64,000 bases of DNA from Bacteroidales bacterium UBA1187 (GCA_002309835.1 DBYL01000040.1:23540-87539); one strand, 5' to 3'. Positions 35,692-45,677 are shown, counted from the first letter of the stretch. The notes: generated by a model not told the origin, from the sequence alone. Made by a program: numbers and translations.

Positions 35692-35719
35692 GATTAGCGT
35701 TTAGGGTTTAGCGTTCAGC
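35692..35719. repeat. 7-bp tandem array between korA and korB
   Basis: Four units (GATTAGC, GTTTAGG, GTTTAGC, GTTCAGC on the plus strand), the same family as the frr-rsgA array 2 kb away. It covers the korA stop and most of the korA-korB gap. Confidence 0.8.
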
Positions 35720-37534
35720 GGATTTCACGAAGTTAACGATGCGTTCTACAGCGAACGGTTGTCCTTGTATCTCGTTATACTGCTCTATCGGCAGGCTAGG
35801 TATTTGCGCGCGAAGATACGCCGCAAATTGTCCGGTATTTAATTCGCACACAACAATGCGCTTATATTGACTAAGCACCTCGCGGGTGTTTTTCGGCAGC
35901 GGATGGATATAATTGAACTGCGCCAGATCGCAATGCAGTGCATCGGCAGCCGCATGCAGATGGCCCTCCGTACTACCCCAGCCGACTAAGAGTGTGTCGC
36001 TCTTTGCTGCGTCTACTGCATGAACGACTTTCAGTTCGGGAATCTGGTTCGCTATCTGCTCAATCTTATGTTTGCGGGCAAGCACCATCTTCTCGTGGTT
36101 CGCAGGATTGGTAGAGATCGTACCGCGTTCGGCATCGCGCTCCAGACCGATGTTACGGTGCTGGAAACCCTCCATACCCGGGAAGGCCCAGTAGCGTACG
36201 CCACGTTCGTCGCGCAACGCAGGGTTATATTGTCCTTTCAGTTCCTGAGGTACGCTTTGCGGATGGATAGCAGGCAGTTCCGCCAGTTGAGGTACGCGCC
36301 AGAGAGCGGTACCGTTCGCCAGATATGTATCAGTAAGCAGGATCACCGGCGTCATGTTTTCCAAGGCCAGACGACAAGCCTCATACGCGAAATCAAAGCA
36401 GTTAGCGGATGTAGAAGCTGCGATGACTACCGCCGGACACTCTCCGTTACGTCCGTAGAGCGCCTGCAGCAGGTCCGTCTGCTCGGTCTTGGTAGGAAGA
36501 CCTGTACTCGGTCCACCGCGCTGCACATCGATAACTACTAACGGTAACTCCGCCATGACGGCTAAGCCTATGGCTTCGGACTTCAGACTCAGACCCGGAC
36601 CGGAAGTAGAGGTACATGCGAGGTCTCCGGCAAAAGCCGCACCGATAGCGGTACATACACCGGCTATCTCATCCTCCGCCTGCACAACCATCACATTCAC
36701 ATCCTTACGGCCCGCTAACTCATGCATGATATCCGTAGCCGGCGTGATCGGATACGAACCGAGGAACAGACGCTTGCCTGCTTTCTCTGCCGCTGCTATC
36801 AGTCCCCACGCTGTAGCTTTATTTCCGGCAATAGACGTATAGCGACCACTTTGCTTAGTAGGACTTGTCGGACTCGTCAGACGAATCTGATTGACGGAGA
36901 GCGCCAAATTCTGGCCGTAGTTATAACCATCCACCATTACCTTGGTGTTCGGCGCGATGAGAGCGGGTTTCTTCTTGAATTTATCTTCCAACAGATGAAT
37001 CGCTTCATCCATCGGTTCATCGAACAACCAGCACACCAGACCGAGGGCGAACATGTTACGGCTCTTGAGCATGGCTTTGTTATCCAAGCCCGAGTCTTTC
37101 AATGCCTCTTTGGTAAGCGTGGTCAGGGCCACAGGCACGATCTGCACACTCTCAGGAATACCGAGCTCCGTAAACGGATTATCGGTCTTATACTGTGCTT
37201 TCTCCAAGTCCTTCTCCGTAAGTGCATCGGTATCCACGATGATGATGGCGTGGTCGTGATAATGCTTATTCAACGCACTCACTTTCAACGCCGCGGCATT
37301 CATCGCTACGATGACATCCGCTTTGTCTCCGGGCGTATAGACACCTGAACCCAACTGAACTTGGAAACCACTCACGCCGCCTATGGTACCTTGCGGCGCA
37401 CGAATTTCTGCAGGAAAATCCGGCAAAGTAGAGATCTCATGACCAAGAATGGCGCTTAAAGACGAGAATAGATTACCCGTCAATTGCATTCCATCGCCCG
37501 AGTCTCCACAAAATCGAATAACTACGTTTCTCAC
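35708..37534 (-). CDS. korA: 2-oxoacid:ferredoxin oxidoreductase, fused gamma-alpha subunit
   Basis: A 608-residue protein: N-terminal gamma domain (about 1-180; VIRFCGDSGDGMQLTGNLFSSLSA) fused to the alpha pyrimidine-binding and domain II region (about 225-608; GSYPITPATDIMHELAG, VQAEDEIAGVCTAIGAAFAG, TSTSGPGLSLKSEAIGLAVMAELPLVVIDVQRGGPSTGLPTKTEQTDL). Same gamma-alpha layout as other Bacteroidetes KorA. GTG start at 37534, 28 nt after its promoter. Confidence 0.93.
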   Translation of the reverse strand: MRNVVIRFCGDSGDGMQLTGNLFSSLSAILGHEISTLPDFPAEIRAPQGTIGGVSGFQVQLGSGVYTPGDKADVIVAMNAAALKVSALNKHYHDHAIIIVDTDALTEKDLEKAQYKTDNPFTELGIPESVQIVPVALTTLTKEALKDSGLDNKAMLKSRNMFALGLVCWLFDEPMDEAIHLLEDKFKKKPALIAPNTKVMVDGYNYGQNLALSVNQIRLTSPTSPTKQSGRYTSIAGNKATAWGLIAAAEKAGKRLFLGSYPITPATDIMHELAGRKDVNVMVVQAEDEIAGVCTAIGAAFAGDLACTSTSGPGLSLKSEAIGLAVMAELPLVVIDVQRGGPSTGLPTKTEQTDLLQALYGRNGECPAVVIAASTSANCFDFAYEACRLALENMTPVILLTDTYLANGTALWRVPQLAELPAIHPQSVPQELKGQYNPALRDERGVRYWAFPGMEGFQHRNIGLERDAERGTISTNPANHEKMVLARKHKIEQIANQIPELKVVHAVDAAKSDTLLVGWGSTEGHLHAAADALHCDLAQFNYIHPLPKNTREVLSQYKRIVVCELNTGQFAAYLRAQIPSLPIEQYNEIQGQPFAVERIVNFVKSAER

Positions 37535-37562
37535 GATAAATTGATTATTGTTAAATTTTGCG

Positions 37563-37593
37563 CAAAATTACAAATAATTTTTCATATGTGCAA
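37563..37593 (-). promoter_or_regulatory. Promoter of korAB
   Basis: Minus strand: TTGC (complement of 37590-37593), 20-nt spacer, TAATTTTG (complement of 37563-37570). Confidence 0.7.
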
Positions 37594-37639
37594 ATAATAC
37601 AGGATTTTTTGTCAATAATGAAGAAAAACGCGGGTGCGC

Positions 37640-37670
37640 TTGCGTATTCGAAAAAAATGTAGTAACTTTG
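37640..37670 (+). promoter_or_regulatory. Promoter of lepA
   Basis: TTGC at 37640, 20-nt spacer, TAACTTTG at 37663-37670. The ATG at 37681 follows 10 nt later, leaving almost no 5' leader. Confidence 0.7.
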
Positions 37671-37680
37671 CAGCCGATTT

Positions 37681-39456
37681 ATGGATAAGATACGTAATTT
37701 CTGTATTATAGCGCATATAGACCATGGTAAAAGTACCTTGGCCGACCGAATGCTGGAGATCACCGGCACCGTAGATGTTCGCCAGATGGAGAACCAGGTG
37801 CTGGATGACATGGAGTTGGAGAAAGAGCGCGGTATCACCATTAAGAGCCACGCTATTCAGATGGATCATAAGGGTTATACCCTTAACCTCATCGACACTC
37901 CGGGGCACGTGGATTTCAGTTATGAGGTAAGCCGTAGTATCGCGGCATGCGAGGGTGCGGTGCTGGTAGTAGATGCTACGCAAGGCGTACAGGCGCAGAC
38001 GATCAGCAATCTATACATGGCTATCGAGCATGATCTGGAGATCATCCCTGTGCTCAATAAATGCGACATGGACAATGCCATGCCTGAGCGCGTAGAGGAC
38101 GAGATCGTAGAGCTGTTAGGTTGCAAGCGCGAGGAGATTCTTCGCTGCTCCGCCAAGACGGGAGAAGGTGTGCCGGAGATATTAGACGCCATCATCGAGC
38201 GCATCCCTGCGCCAGTAGGTGATCCGAATGCACCGCTTCAGTGCCTGGTCTTCGATAGCGTTTTCAATTCTTTCCGCGGTATTATCGCGTATTTCAAGGT
38301 TGTCAACGGAACGATGCATTCCGGTGACCGCGTGCGATTTGTGAATACCGGTAAGGAGTACGACGCCGATGAGATAGGTATCCTCAAGCTCGACATGAGT
38401 CCGCGTAAATCCATCAGTGCCGGAAACGTAGGATATATCATCTCGGGTATTAAGACGAGTACGGAAGTGAAAGTGGGCGACACCATTACCCACGTAGCAC
38501 GGCCATGCGACAAGGCGATTGACGGCTTCGAAGAAGCCAAGCCGATGGTCTTCGCGGGTGTGTACCCTATTGAGAGTGAGGATTACGAGGATCTGCGCGC
38601 AAGTCTGGAAAAATTGCAACTCAATGACGCGAGTCTCACGTTCCAGCCGGAGAGTTCGATGGCGCTGGGTTTCGGTTTCCGCTGCGGATTCTTAGGTCTG
38701 CTGCACATGGAGATCGTGCAGGAGCGTCTGGACCGCGAGTTCGACATGGATGTCATCACGACAGTGCCGAACGTAAGTTATAATGTCTATACCAAAGACG
38801 GAGGCATGGTAGAGGTGCATAATCCTGCCGGCATGCCGGACCTCACGGAGATAGATCGCATCGAGGAACCGTATATCCGCGCGAGCGTGATTACCACGGC
38901 GGACTATATCGGTCCGATTATGACGCTTTGCCTCAGCAAACGCGGCGAATTGGTTAAGCAGGAATATATCAGTGGTAATCGCATGGAATTACTCTTCGAT
39001 ATGCCACTGGGCGAGATCGTTATTGACTTCTACGACAAACTTAAATCAATCTCCAAAGGGTATGCTTCTTTCGACTGGCATATGAATGGTTTCAGGCCGT
39101 CCAACCTCGTGAAATTGGATATACTGCTCAATGGCGAGCAGGTCGATGCGCTCTCTACCCTCACCCATCGCGACAATGCCGTTGATTTCGGTCGTCGTAT
39201 GTGCGAGAAGCTCAAAGAGCTTTTGCCGCGGCAGCAGTTCGATATCGCTATTCAAGCGGCTATCGGCGCCAAGATTATCGCCCGCGAGACTGTTAAACAG
39301 GTACGTAAGGATGTATTGGCGAAATGTTACGGCGGTGATGTAAGCCGTAAGCGTAAGTTACTCGAGAAGCAGAAACGCGGTAAGAAGCGTATGAAGCAGA
39401 TCGGTAATGTGGAAGTGCCGCAAAAAGCCTTCCTGGCAGTGTTGAAACTGGACTAA
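37681..39456 (+). CDS. lepA: Elongation factor 4 (LepA)
   Basis: A 591-residue translational GTPase that acts on stalled or initiating ribosomes. G1 AHIDHGKST, G2 region KERGITIKSHAI, G3 DTPGHVDF, G4 NKCDM; domain II about 185-275; LepA-specific C-terminal domain with KRGKKRMKQIGNVEVPQKAFLAVLKLD at the end. Full length. First gene of a three-gene operon with an NhaD-type antiporter and DedA. Confidence 0.97.
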   Translation: MDKIRNFCIIAHIDHGKSTLADRMLEITGTVDVRQMENQVLDDMELEKERGITIKSHAIQMDHKGYTLNLIDTPGHVDFSYEVSRSIAACEGAVLVVDATQGVQAQTISNLYMAIEHDLEIIPVLNKCDMDNAMPERVEDEIVELLGCKREEILRCSAKTGEGVPEILDAIIERIPAPVGDPNAPLQCLVFDSVFNSFRGIIAYFKVVNGTMHSGDRVRFVNTGKEYDADEIGILKLDMSPRKSISAGNVGYIISGIKTSTEVKVGDTITHVARPCDKAIDGFEEAKPMVFAGVYPIESEDYEDLRASLEKLQLNDASLTFQPESSMALGFGFRCGFLGLLHMEIVQERLDREFDMDVITTVPNVSYNVYTKDGGMVEVHNPAGMPDLTEIDRIEEPYIRASVITTADYIGPIMTLCLSKRGELVKQEYISGNRMELLFDMPLGEIVIDFYDKLKSISKGYASFDWHMNGFRPSNLVKLDILLNGEQVDALSTLTHRDNAVDFGRRMCEKLKELLPRQQFDIAIQAAIGAKIIARETVKQVRKDVLAKCYGGDVSRKRKLLEKQKRGKKRMKQIGNVEVPQKAFLAVLKLD

Positions 39457-39482
39457 TAACGATATAACAAAACAATCTTATT

Positions 39483-40787
39483 ATGCTTGAGCATTTAATT
39501 CCTGCGTGGATGTTAATCCCGTTTGTAGTGATGCTATTATGCATCGCTGTACTGCCGCTCATCCCTCACGTAGGCGAGTGGTGGGAAGAAAATCTGCACA
39601 AGTTGTATGTGTCTCTGATCCTCGGTGTACCGGTAGGTATCTGGCTGTGCGTGAACGGCATGAGCCATGAACTCGAACATCAGATGATTTACGACTACGT
39701 GCCGTTTATTTTACTGCTGATGGCGCTCTTTGTGACCACCGGAGGTATCTGTATTCGCGGTGACCTCAAAGCTACTCCGACGACCAACACCATCATCTTA
39801 GCCATTGGTTGGGTGCTGGCTTCGTTTATGGGTACGACGGGTGCAGCGATGTTACTTATCCGTCTGTTACTCAGCACGATACAGCAGCGTAAGTACCGCG
39901 TTCACACGGTGCTTTTCTTCATCGCCATCGTCGCTAACTGCGGTGGTCTGTTGTCGCCGCTGGGTGATCCTCCTTTGTTCCTGCTCTTCCAAAAAGGCAC
40001 GCCGTTCATGTGGTGGATGCAAAACATGCTGCCGGAGTGGCTTGTGACGGGTGTATTACTGCTGGGTATCTATTATGTCGTTGACTGGTATTTCTATCGC
40101 AAGGAGCCGACGGAGAACCTGATGGCAGATGTTCGCGAAGCGAAGAAACTGCAAGTGAGCGGACTGATCAACATCGTTTGGTTGCTTTGCGTGATTGCCA
40201 GCACGATGTTCATCAACTCCACGTATATCCCAGCTATGGGTGAGCACGATGCTCCGTGGTATCTGAAACTGCTGCGCGAATGGTGCTTCATCGCTATCAT
40301 CGCCGCTTCCTGGCTGACGACTCCGAAGGAGACGCGCGTGAAGAACAACTACTCCTGGACACCTATCCTCGAGGTGGCTTGCGTCTTCTTGGGTATTTTC
40401 GCTACAATGACACCGGCCTTGATGTTCCTGCAGCAGAACCCGCTGCCGGTAGATGCGCCTTGGCAGTTCGTTTATTGTACGGGTGCATTGAGTGCATTCC
40501 TGGATAATGCGCCTACGGCGATGGTCTTCCATGCTACGGCTACTACCCTGCCCGTTGACGCCGCTACTGCCGTAGCAGGTATCGCGCCGGAGTTCATGAA
40601 GGCAATCTCTATGGGTGCCGTATTCTTTGGAGCACTGACGTATATCGGTAATGGACCTAACTTCATGGTGAAGTCGATTGCTGAGCAAGAAGGAATCGAG
40701 ATGCCGAGTTTCTTCGGATATATGATTAAGTTCAGTCTCATCATCCTCTTGCCGGTTTACATCATCGTTCAATTGTTGTTTATCTAA
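39483..40787 (+). CDS. nhaD: NhaD-type sodium:proton antiporter
   Basis: A 434-residue ion-transporter-superfamily membrane protein with about eleven hydrophobic helices. Family stretches: TTGGICIRGDLKATPTTN, ASFMGTTGAAMLLIR, NCGGLLSPLGDPPLFLLFQKG, and SAFLDNAPTAMVFH followed by GALTYIGNGPNFMVKSIAE. These duplicated GDPP and NAPT half-sites are typical of NhaD/ArsB relatives. Would exchange sodium and protons across the inner membrane, which fits a possibly sodium-coupled V-ATPase elsewhere in the window. Stop overlaps the next ATG (TAATG). Confidence 0.88.
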   Translation: MLEHLIPAWMLIPFVVMLLCIAVLPLIPHVGEWWEENLHKLYVSLILGVPVGIWLCVNGMSHELEHQMIYDYVPFILLLMALFVTTGGICIRGDLKATPTTNTIILAIGWVLASFMGTTGAAMLLIRLLLSTIQQRKYRVHTVLFFIAIVANCGGLLSPLGDPPLFLLFQKGTPFMWWMQNMLPEWLVTGVLLLGIYYVVDWYFYRKEPTENLMADVREAKKLQVSGLINIVWLLCVIASTMFINSTYIPAMGEHDAPWYLKLLREWCFIAIIAASWLTTPKETRVKNNYSWTPILEVACVFLGIFATMTPALMFLQQNPLPVDAPWQFVYCTGALSAFLDNAPTAMVFHATATTLPVDAATAVAGIAPEFMKAISMGAVFFGALTYIGNGPNFMVKSIAEQEGIEMPSFFGYMIKFSLIILLPVYIIVQLLFI

Positions 40788-41440
40788 TGAGTCTGATAGA
40801 TAATCTTATCACGTGGTATTCGGCGCATATGAACTATGCGTCGATTACTGCGTTGATGGCCGTCGAGTCATCGTTTATTCCGTTCCCGAGTGAAGTAGTC
40901 ATCCCGCCTGCAGCCTTCGTTGCCGGTCAACCTGACAGTGTATTGTGCGCAACGGGCAACTACCCTCTGGATGTACTGTTCATCGTCCTTTTCGGCACTT
41001 TAGGTGCTATGATCGGCGCGATCATCAACTACGGTCTGTCGGTATGGTTGGGACGCATCATCATCTATAAGTTCGCGGACAGCAAACTCGGGCATCTATG
41101 CCTGCTCTCGAGCGAGAAGATAGAGCGCGCAGAGGCTTATTTCCGCGAGAAAGGCAATGTATCTACCTTCATCGGACGTTTCATCCCGGGTATCCGTCAG
41201 TTGATATCTATCCCTGCCGGACTGAGCAGAATGCATTTCGGCGCATTCCTCTGGTGGACGTTCCTGGGTGCGTTTATATGGAATTGCATCCTCGCTGCTT
41301 TAGGATACGTGGCAGCAGGTCAGATGGACCTGATAAAAGAATATAGCCACGAACTAAGCGTGGCTATACTGATCTTGGTTGGCGTGGTTATCGCCTATTT
41401 TGTGGTGAAACATTTTATCGTTTCAGCCAAGCGCAAATAG
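40787..41440 (+). CDS. DedA-family membrane protein
   Basis: A 217-residue VTT/SNARE-associated-fold membrane protein. Signature segments: VESSFIPFPSEVVIPPAAFVAG with the re-entrant loop, GAMIGAIINYGLSVWLGR, and FIGRFIPGIRQLISIPAGLSRMHFGAFLWWTFLGAFIWN. DedA proteins are linked to polyprenyl-phosphate or phospholipid flipping and envelope homeostasis. Coupled to nhaD by a 1-nt overlap. The 3' end overlaps the convergent Wzz-like gene by 26 nt. Confidence 0.92.
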   Translation: MSLIDNLITWYSAHMNYASITALMAVESSFIPFPSEVVIPPAAFVAGQPDSVLCATGNYPLDVLFIVLFGTLGAMIGAIINYGLSVWLGRIIIYKFADSKLGHLCLLSSEKIERAEAYFREKGNVSTFIGRFIPGIRQLISIPAGLSRMHFGAFLWWTFLGAFIWNCILAALGYVAAGQMDLIKEYSHELSVAILILVGVVIAYFVVKHFIVSAKRK

Positions 41441-42365
41441 CTTTTCTCTGGTCGATAAGTTCGGCCACTCCACAACCGGCAATCCATCCGATAAGGAGGA
41501 AAACCAATACGCATAGAAGGCGACCGTTAAGGGGTCTCGAATACACTGCAAAGTGATTTTCAAGCACTACCGGAGCGGTCGCTAACTGCATTCTATAGTC
41601 GCCTAACTGCAGATGTTTCTGCTGCTCGTATATCTCTTCGAGGAACAAGCGCACTTTACGATCTCCATAGAAATTAACGCCATTTCCGTTGTAGTTAGCG
41701 GGTTGTGCAGGCGAAGAAGCATAGAAATAATAGGCGCTTGTCAGGCTGTCAAGTTTCTGGGCCTGACGATGGTTAAACGCCACCTCTTCGCGCAGGTTTG
41801 TGATATACGTAGCATACGACTGCTGCATGGCTTCATTGCTATTGAGGTATTCAAGCAACGCCTGCTCTATCTGCGGCACCTGATGGAAATCACGCGCTTT
41901 GAGGCGGAACTGCAGACACAGGCGATCCTGCATCTGCACGTTGATAGTGTCCGTTGGACGCGATTTATGACGAAAATCGATGTAGTCCGCTACGCCATCA
42001 CCTAAGCCGTCCACGACGCGATAGGTAGTAAACCGCTTGGCTACTTTATCTGCGAGGAACGGATTGATAGCTGCGTCTGCAGGCAACAGACGGCCTGTAC
42101 GCAGCGGAGCATAAGCTTGCTCGAACTGCTGGATAGACGGACCGTTGAGCAGCGCTACGGCATTGAGGCGGTATATCTGGTTCTCGCTGCGCGAGTAATA
42201 GAGTGCAGCAGCCACAGCCAGCACTAACAGCGTGATCACTACCCACCAATAGCGGAAGGTAAGCCGAGTCATGTGCGCGAGAAGGCAACCGAGCGCCTTG
42301 CAGCCGCGACCAAAACTACGACCTATCGCCACGCACAAATCTATAAAAGTCATCTCCTTTTCCAT
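41415..42365 (-). CDS. Wzz/chain-length-determinant-like membrane protein
   Basis: A 316-residue protein with one membrane helix near residues 38-58 (YWWVVITLLVLAVAAALYY), a large periplasmic helical region (about 60-280) and a second helix near 283-303. This two-helix polysaccharide co-polymerase layout is seen in Wzz-like proteins, though clear family residues are few. It is the last gene downstream of ftsZ, with a heptamer array in the gap, so it could shape a surface polymer or assist division; the role is unproven. Confidence 0.65.
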   Translation of the reverse strand: MEKEMTFIDLCVAIGRSFGRGCKALGCLLAHMTRLTFRYWWVVITLLVLAVAAALYYSRSENQIYRLNAVALLNGPSIQQFEQAYAPLRTGRLLPADAAINPFLADKVAKRFTTYRVVDGLGDGVADYIDFRHKSRPTDTINVQMQDRLCLQFRLKARDFHQVPQIEQALLEYLNSNEAMQQSYATYITNLREEVAFNHRQAQKLDSLTSAYYFYASSPAQPANYNGNGVNFYGDRKVRLFLEEIYEQQKHLQLGDYRMQLATAPVVLENHFAVYSRPLNGRLLCVLVFLLIGWIAGCGVAELIDQRKAICAWLKR

Positions 42366-42367
42366 AA

Positions 42368-42402
42368 CTATAACCTATAACCTTTTTCCTATCACCTATT
42401 TC
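42368..42402. repeat. 7-bp tandem array between ftsZ and the Wzz-like gene
   Basis: Five units of type CTATAAC (plus strand; GTTATAG in gene direction), two exact. It covers the ftsZ stop and most of the gap. Same family as the array at 55406. Confidence 0.8.
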
Positions 42403-43646
42403 CGACGGATCCATCCGAAAGCACTACGGTGCTCCTCGGGTTTCTCTTCTACTTTCGCTTCCTCTTCGATGGTGATCACTACGTCTTCGGCTGAAGTAGA
42501 AGCCGTGTGCTCACGCGGTTGATGCGGAGCTGGCGTCGTTTCTTCGGCAAAGAGTGTATCACTCAGGTCGATGGTCTGCATATGCTCGTCCTCCATCGGT
42601 TTAGCGGTCTGCGGAGGATAGTTATCGTCGATAGCTTCGGCGATGGTTTTCTTTCCTTCCTCTTCATCTTCCGAAGGAAGACCATCTACCTTATAGCCGG
42701 TAGCAATGACAGTCACGCGTACCTCTTCGCCGAGTGTCTCGTCGATAGACGCACCCCATTGTACCTCAATATCGTCGCCTACCTCTTGTACGAAATCGTT
42801 GATCTGGTCAATCTCTTCCATAACGATGGCGTGCTCCGTAGAGCAGTAGAACTGCAGCAAGATACGCTCCGCACCATGGACGTCGTTGGTGTTCACGAGC
42901 GGACTATTCAACGCATCGTTGATGGCATTGGTGATACGTTTCTCACCGGAGGCGCGACCGATATTCATGATCGCTACACCACCCTTGCGAAGCGTGTTAC
43001 GCACATCAGCGAAGTCGGTATTGATATATCCCGGTACGGTAATGATCTCCGCGATGGCACGTGCGGCATTTGCTACAACATCATCGGACTTACTGAAGGC
43101 ATTGAGCAGGTTGAGTTCCGGATATATCTGCTTGAGTTTCTCATTATTGATAATGAGCAGCGCATCTACATGCTTAGCCAGACGGGCTACACCGGTCATT
43201 GCTTTCTCTATCTTCTTCTTACCCTCGAAGGCGAACGGGATGGTCACGATACCTACAGTAAGGATACCCATCTCCTGCGCCACTTCGGCTACAATAGAGG
43301 ACGCTCCGGTACCTGTACCGCCACCCATACCGGCCGTGATGAACAACATCTGGGTGCCGTCGTTGAGGGCTTCGCGTATATGGTCTCTACTCTCCTCCGC
43401 GTATTGACGGGCGGTCTCAGGATCACCTCCGGCGCCGAGACCCGGACCAAGTTGTAACTTACTGGGTACCGATGATTTGACGAGTACCTGACGATCGGTA
43501 TTACAAACCAGGAACGAGACGTCGTTCAGTCCCTGACGATACATGTAGTTAACTGCGTTGCAACCACCTCCACCGACGCCAATCACCTTGATGATCGTGT
43601 CTTCCGTGAGGTTGTCCAAAGGCAGAGTAATTAAATTTTCATCCAT
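42396..43646 (-). CDS. ftsZ: Cell division protein FtsZ
   Basis: A 416-residue tubulin homologue forming the division ring. The GTP-binding signature GGGTGTG is at 108-114, with VGGGGCNAVN near 24 and the T7 loop in NTDFADVRNTLRKGGVAIMNIG. After the GTPase core (about 320) comes an acidic variable linker and a C-terminal peptide ending RSAFGWIRRK. Last of the murC-ftsQ-ftsA-ftsZ division genes; ftsA is 8 nt upstream. Confidence 0.97.
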   Translation of the reverse strand: MDENLITLPLDNLTEDTIIKVIGVGGGGCNAVNYMYRQGLNDVSFLVCNTDRQVLVKSSVPSKLQLGPGLGAGGDPETARQYAEESRDHIREALNDGTQMLFITAGMGGGTGTGASSIVAEVAQEMGILTVGIVTIPFAFEGKKKIEKAMTGVARLAKHVDALLIINNEKLKQIYPELNLLNAFSKSDDVVANAARAIAEIITVPGYINTDFADVRNTLRKGGVAIMNIGRASGEKRITNAINDALNSPLVNTNDVHGAERILLQFYCSTEHAIVMEEIDQINDFVQEVGDDIEVQWGASIDETLGEEVRVTVIATGYKVDGLPSEDEEEGKKTIAEAIDDNYPPQTAKPMEDEHMQTIDLSDTLFAEETTPAPHQPREHTASTSAEDVVITIEEEAKVEEKPEEHRSAFGWIRRK

Positions 43647-43653
43647 AATTGTA

Positions 43654-44937
43654 TTATTGTTGATCTATAAACATATCGAGTGTGGTTTCTTTGAATCGGT
43701 CGAGGAAACCGGGTTTGCGCACCAGCTGGTCCTTATGGCTGTCGCGGTAGTCCTGTCCAAGCAGGATAGTACCCACCAGCGAGGTGTATTGCGGTGAAAG
43801 GAACTTATCATCCGTATCGCGATGGAGCAGCAGGTTATGCGCTCCGTAACGTACGCGAACAGGTGTCTGCTCTTGGATATAATCCGCGATACCTTGCAGC
43901 ATGCTGGCGCCACCCGTGATATACAGGGTCGTGATGCGGTTCTCCACTTTCTTGAGTTCCTCCATCAGCGGCGCGAGTATCTCTTGCAGCTTTATCTCGA
44001 TGGCCTCCGCCAACTCCTGCGAGGAGATGACGATGTCACCGCCTATCTCCGGCGCAGCCGGTACACGCAAGCGCACATTCTTCTCTACGAATTGCGGTGC
44101 TGCGCAACCGAACTTCTTCTTAAGCACCTCAGCAGTATTGAAACTCAGGCCCTGCTGCTCGAGCATACGCGTAATGTGATATCCGCCTTTGGGCACCACT
44201 TTATTGAGCAAGTACTGCCCGCCCTTATAGACGGTGAGCGTCGTGGTCTGCGCACCAAGGTCAAGCACGGCACATCCGTCGGTCAGCACCTGATTGCCGT
44301 CGCAGGTAGCGAAAGCAGAGAGCAAGGCCTCCGGACGCACGAACGACTGCTCGATGCTTCTGCCTGCTTGCGAGAAGGCTTTCTGCATCTGCACATCAAT
44401 AGCTTTGCGTCCGCAGAAAGCGATATAATAGGCTTCTACGAGTGCAGCGCGCTGCTCAGACGTAGGCACCTCGTCCTGCTCCACTCCATCTAAGCGGAAA
44501 TAACTCGGCACGAGGCCCAGCACCGCTACATCGGGATTATGGGACTCTATCTTCACTTTGCATTCCTGCTGCATCTCATCCAGCAGCGCCTGACTGATCT
44601 CTTTCTTACGCGCCTGGTCACGACGGGAATGCACCGCCACTATCTGCATCGAATAGCCGCCAATAGCGAGGAATGCCGTAGGCAGTTCATCTACACCTAT
44701 ACGGTTCGCCAGCAGCTTGAGCACCTCGGCGATCACATAACCTGCGTTACTCGACTGCGTCACAACGCCCTGCTCCACACATACATTGCCAAATTTCTGG
44801 GGGCGTTCCTCTACTCCGAGTATCTGAAACAGGTCTGCCGCCACGCGCCGTGCCGCCAAGGCACGCACGCTGTCGCTACCTAAATCGATAGCCACCAACG
44901 GAAGCGAGTCTGCTTTTTTTGTCTGTCTTTTTGCCAT
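43654..44937 (-). CDS. ftsA: Cell division protein FtsA
   Basis: A 427-residue actin-like protein that tethers FtsZ to the membrane. PHOSPHATE-1 type motif VAIDLGSDSVRALAA near the start, AVLDLGAQTTTLTVYKGG in the middle, and LYITGGASMLQGIADYI in the adenosine motif. C-terminal stretch PGFLDRFKETTLDMFIDQQ resembles the amphipathic membrane-targeting helix. ATG overlaps the ftsQ stop by one base. Confidence 0.95.
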   Translation of the reverse strand: MAKRQTKKADSLPLVAIDLGSDSVRALAARRVAADLFQILGVEERPQKFGNVCVEQGVVTQSSNAGYVIAEVLKLLANRIGVDELPTAFLAIGGYSMQIVAVHSRRDQARKKEISQALLDEMQQECKVKIESHNPDVAVLGLVPSYFRLDGVEQDEVPTSEQRAALVEAYYIAFCGRKAIDVQMQKAFSQAGRSIEQSFVRPEALLSAFATCDGNQVLTDGCAVLDLGAQTTTLTVYKGGQYLLNKVVPKGGYHITRMLEQQGLSFNTAEVLKKKFGCAAPQFVEKNVRLRVPAAPEIGGDIVISSQELAEAIEIKLQEILAPLMEELKKVENRITTLYITGGASMLQGIADYIQEQTPVRVRYGAHNLLLHRDTDDKFLSPQYTSLVGTILLGQDYRDSHKDQLVRKPGFLDRFKETTLDMFIDQQ

Positions 44938-45677
44938 TATCGTCCTACCACTTGTCCGCGGAAGCGGATGTCTAACTCTGTATAGTGTTTATCTTTGAGC
45001 GCATCTTTCCCGTTCTCCAGGAAGATACGCAGCTTATGCAATTTACGTTCGTAGTCCCGTATCGGCCCCATCATTACGCGCGGCTGATTCTCTCCGCGCA
45101 GATATAGATAGACCATCTGCGGGTTTTGCACATGTATATGATGGATGTGCGCCCGCCAGTATTCGTCCTGCTGCAACCATAGCGCGAAGTCCGACAACGA
45201 ATGCGAGGCCATCTGTACGCCTACGTTTCCTGTCACCACCGGTACCTTATCGCGCACCGTCTCACGGGCCTGCATCACACGACGGTCCGTATCAATGAGA
45301 TAGGTCTCTACAGCAGTCTGCACACGCAGTAAAGGCACGCGCTGGGTCAGACGAATACGCACCTCGTTACGGGGCGTGATGTAACACTCGGCCGTGCGTA
45401 CCATCGGATGGTGAGCTATCGTCTTCTCAATACGGTGCAAGTCCGCAGGCGCTAAACTGCGGCCTACGGGATAGAGGTCGTTAGCGCGCAGTAACTGCGT
45501 GAGCTCAACCTCCGTGAGGTAAGCGCGCTCTGCCCTATCCTCGATTGTATAGCTCAGCGCTGTGCATGCCTCGCCTTGCGGCGTCATCCGATAACCGCTC
45601 ACCACCGCTGCGATAAGCAGTCCCGCCATGATTGCCACGCCGATACTCTGCAGCACTATGTGTACCGTCCTACTCAT
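44937..45677 (-). CDS. ftsQ: Cell division protein FtsQ
   Basis: A 246-residue single-pass inner membrane protein: membrane helix about 8-27 (IVLQSIGVAIMAGLLIAAVV), then a POTRA-like segment (about 45-115; AYLTEVELTQLLRANDLYPVG, VRTAECYITPRNEVRIRLTQRVPLLRV) and the beta domain. Links early and late division proteins. Overlaps the murC 3' end by 8 nt. Confidence 0.92.
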   Translation of the reverse strand: MSRTVHIVLQSIGVAIMAGLLIAAVVSGYRMTPQGEACTALSYTIEDRAERAYLTEVELTQLLRANDLYPVGRSLAPADLHRIEKTIAHHPMVRTAECYITPRNEVRIRLTQRVPLLRVQTAVETYLIDTDRRVMQARETVRDKVPVVTGNVGVQMASHSLSDFALWLQQDEYWRAHIHHIHVQNPQMVYLYLRGENQPRVMMGPIRDYERKLHKLRIFLENGKDALKDKHYTELDIRFRGQVVGR

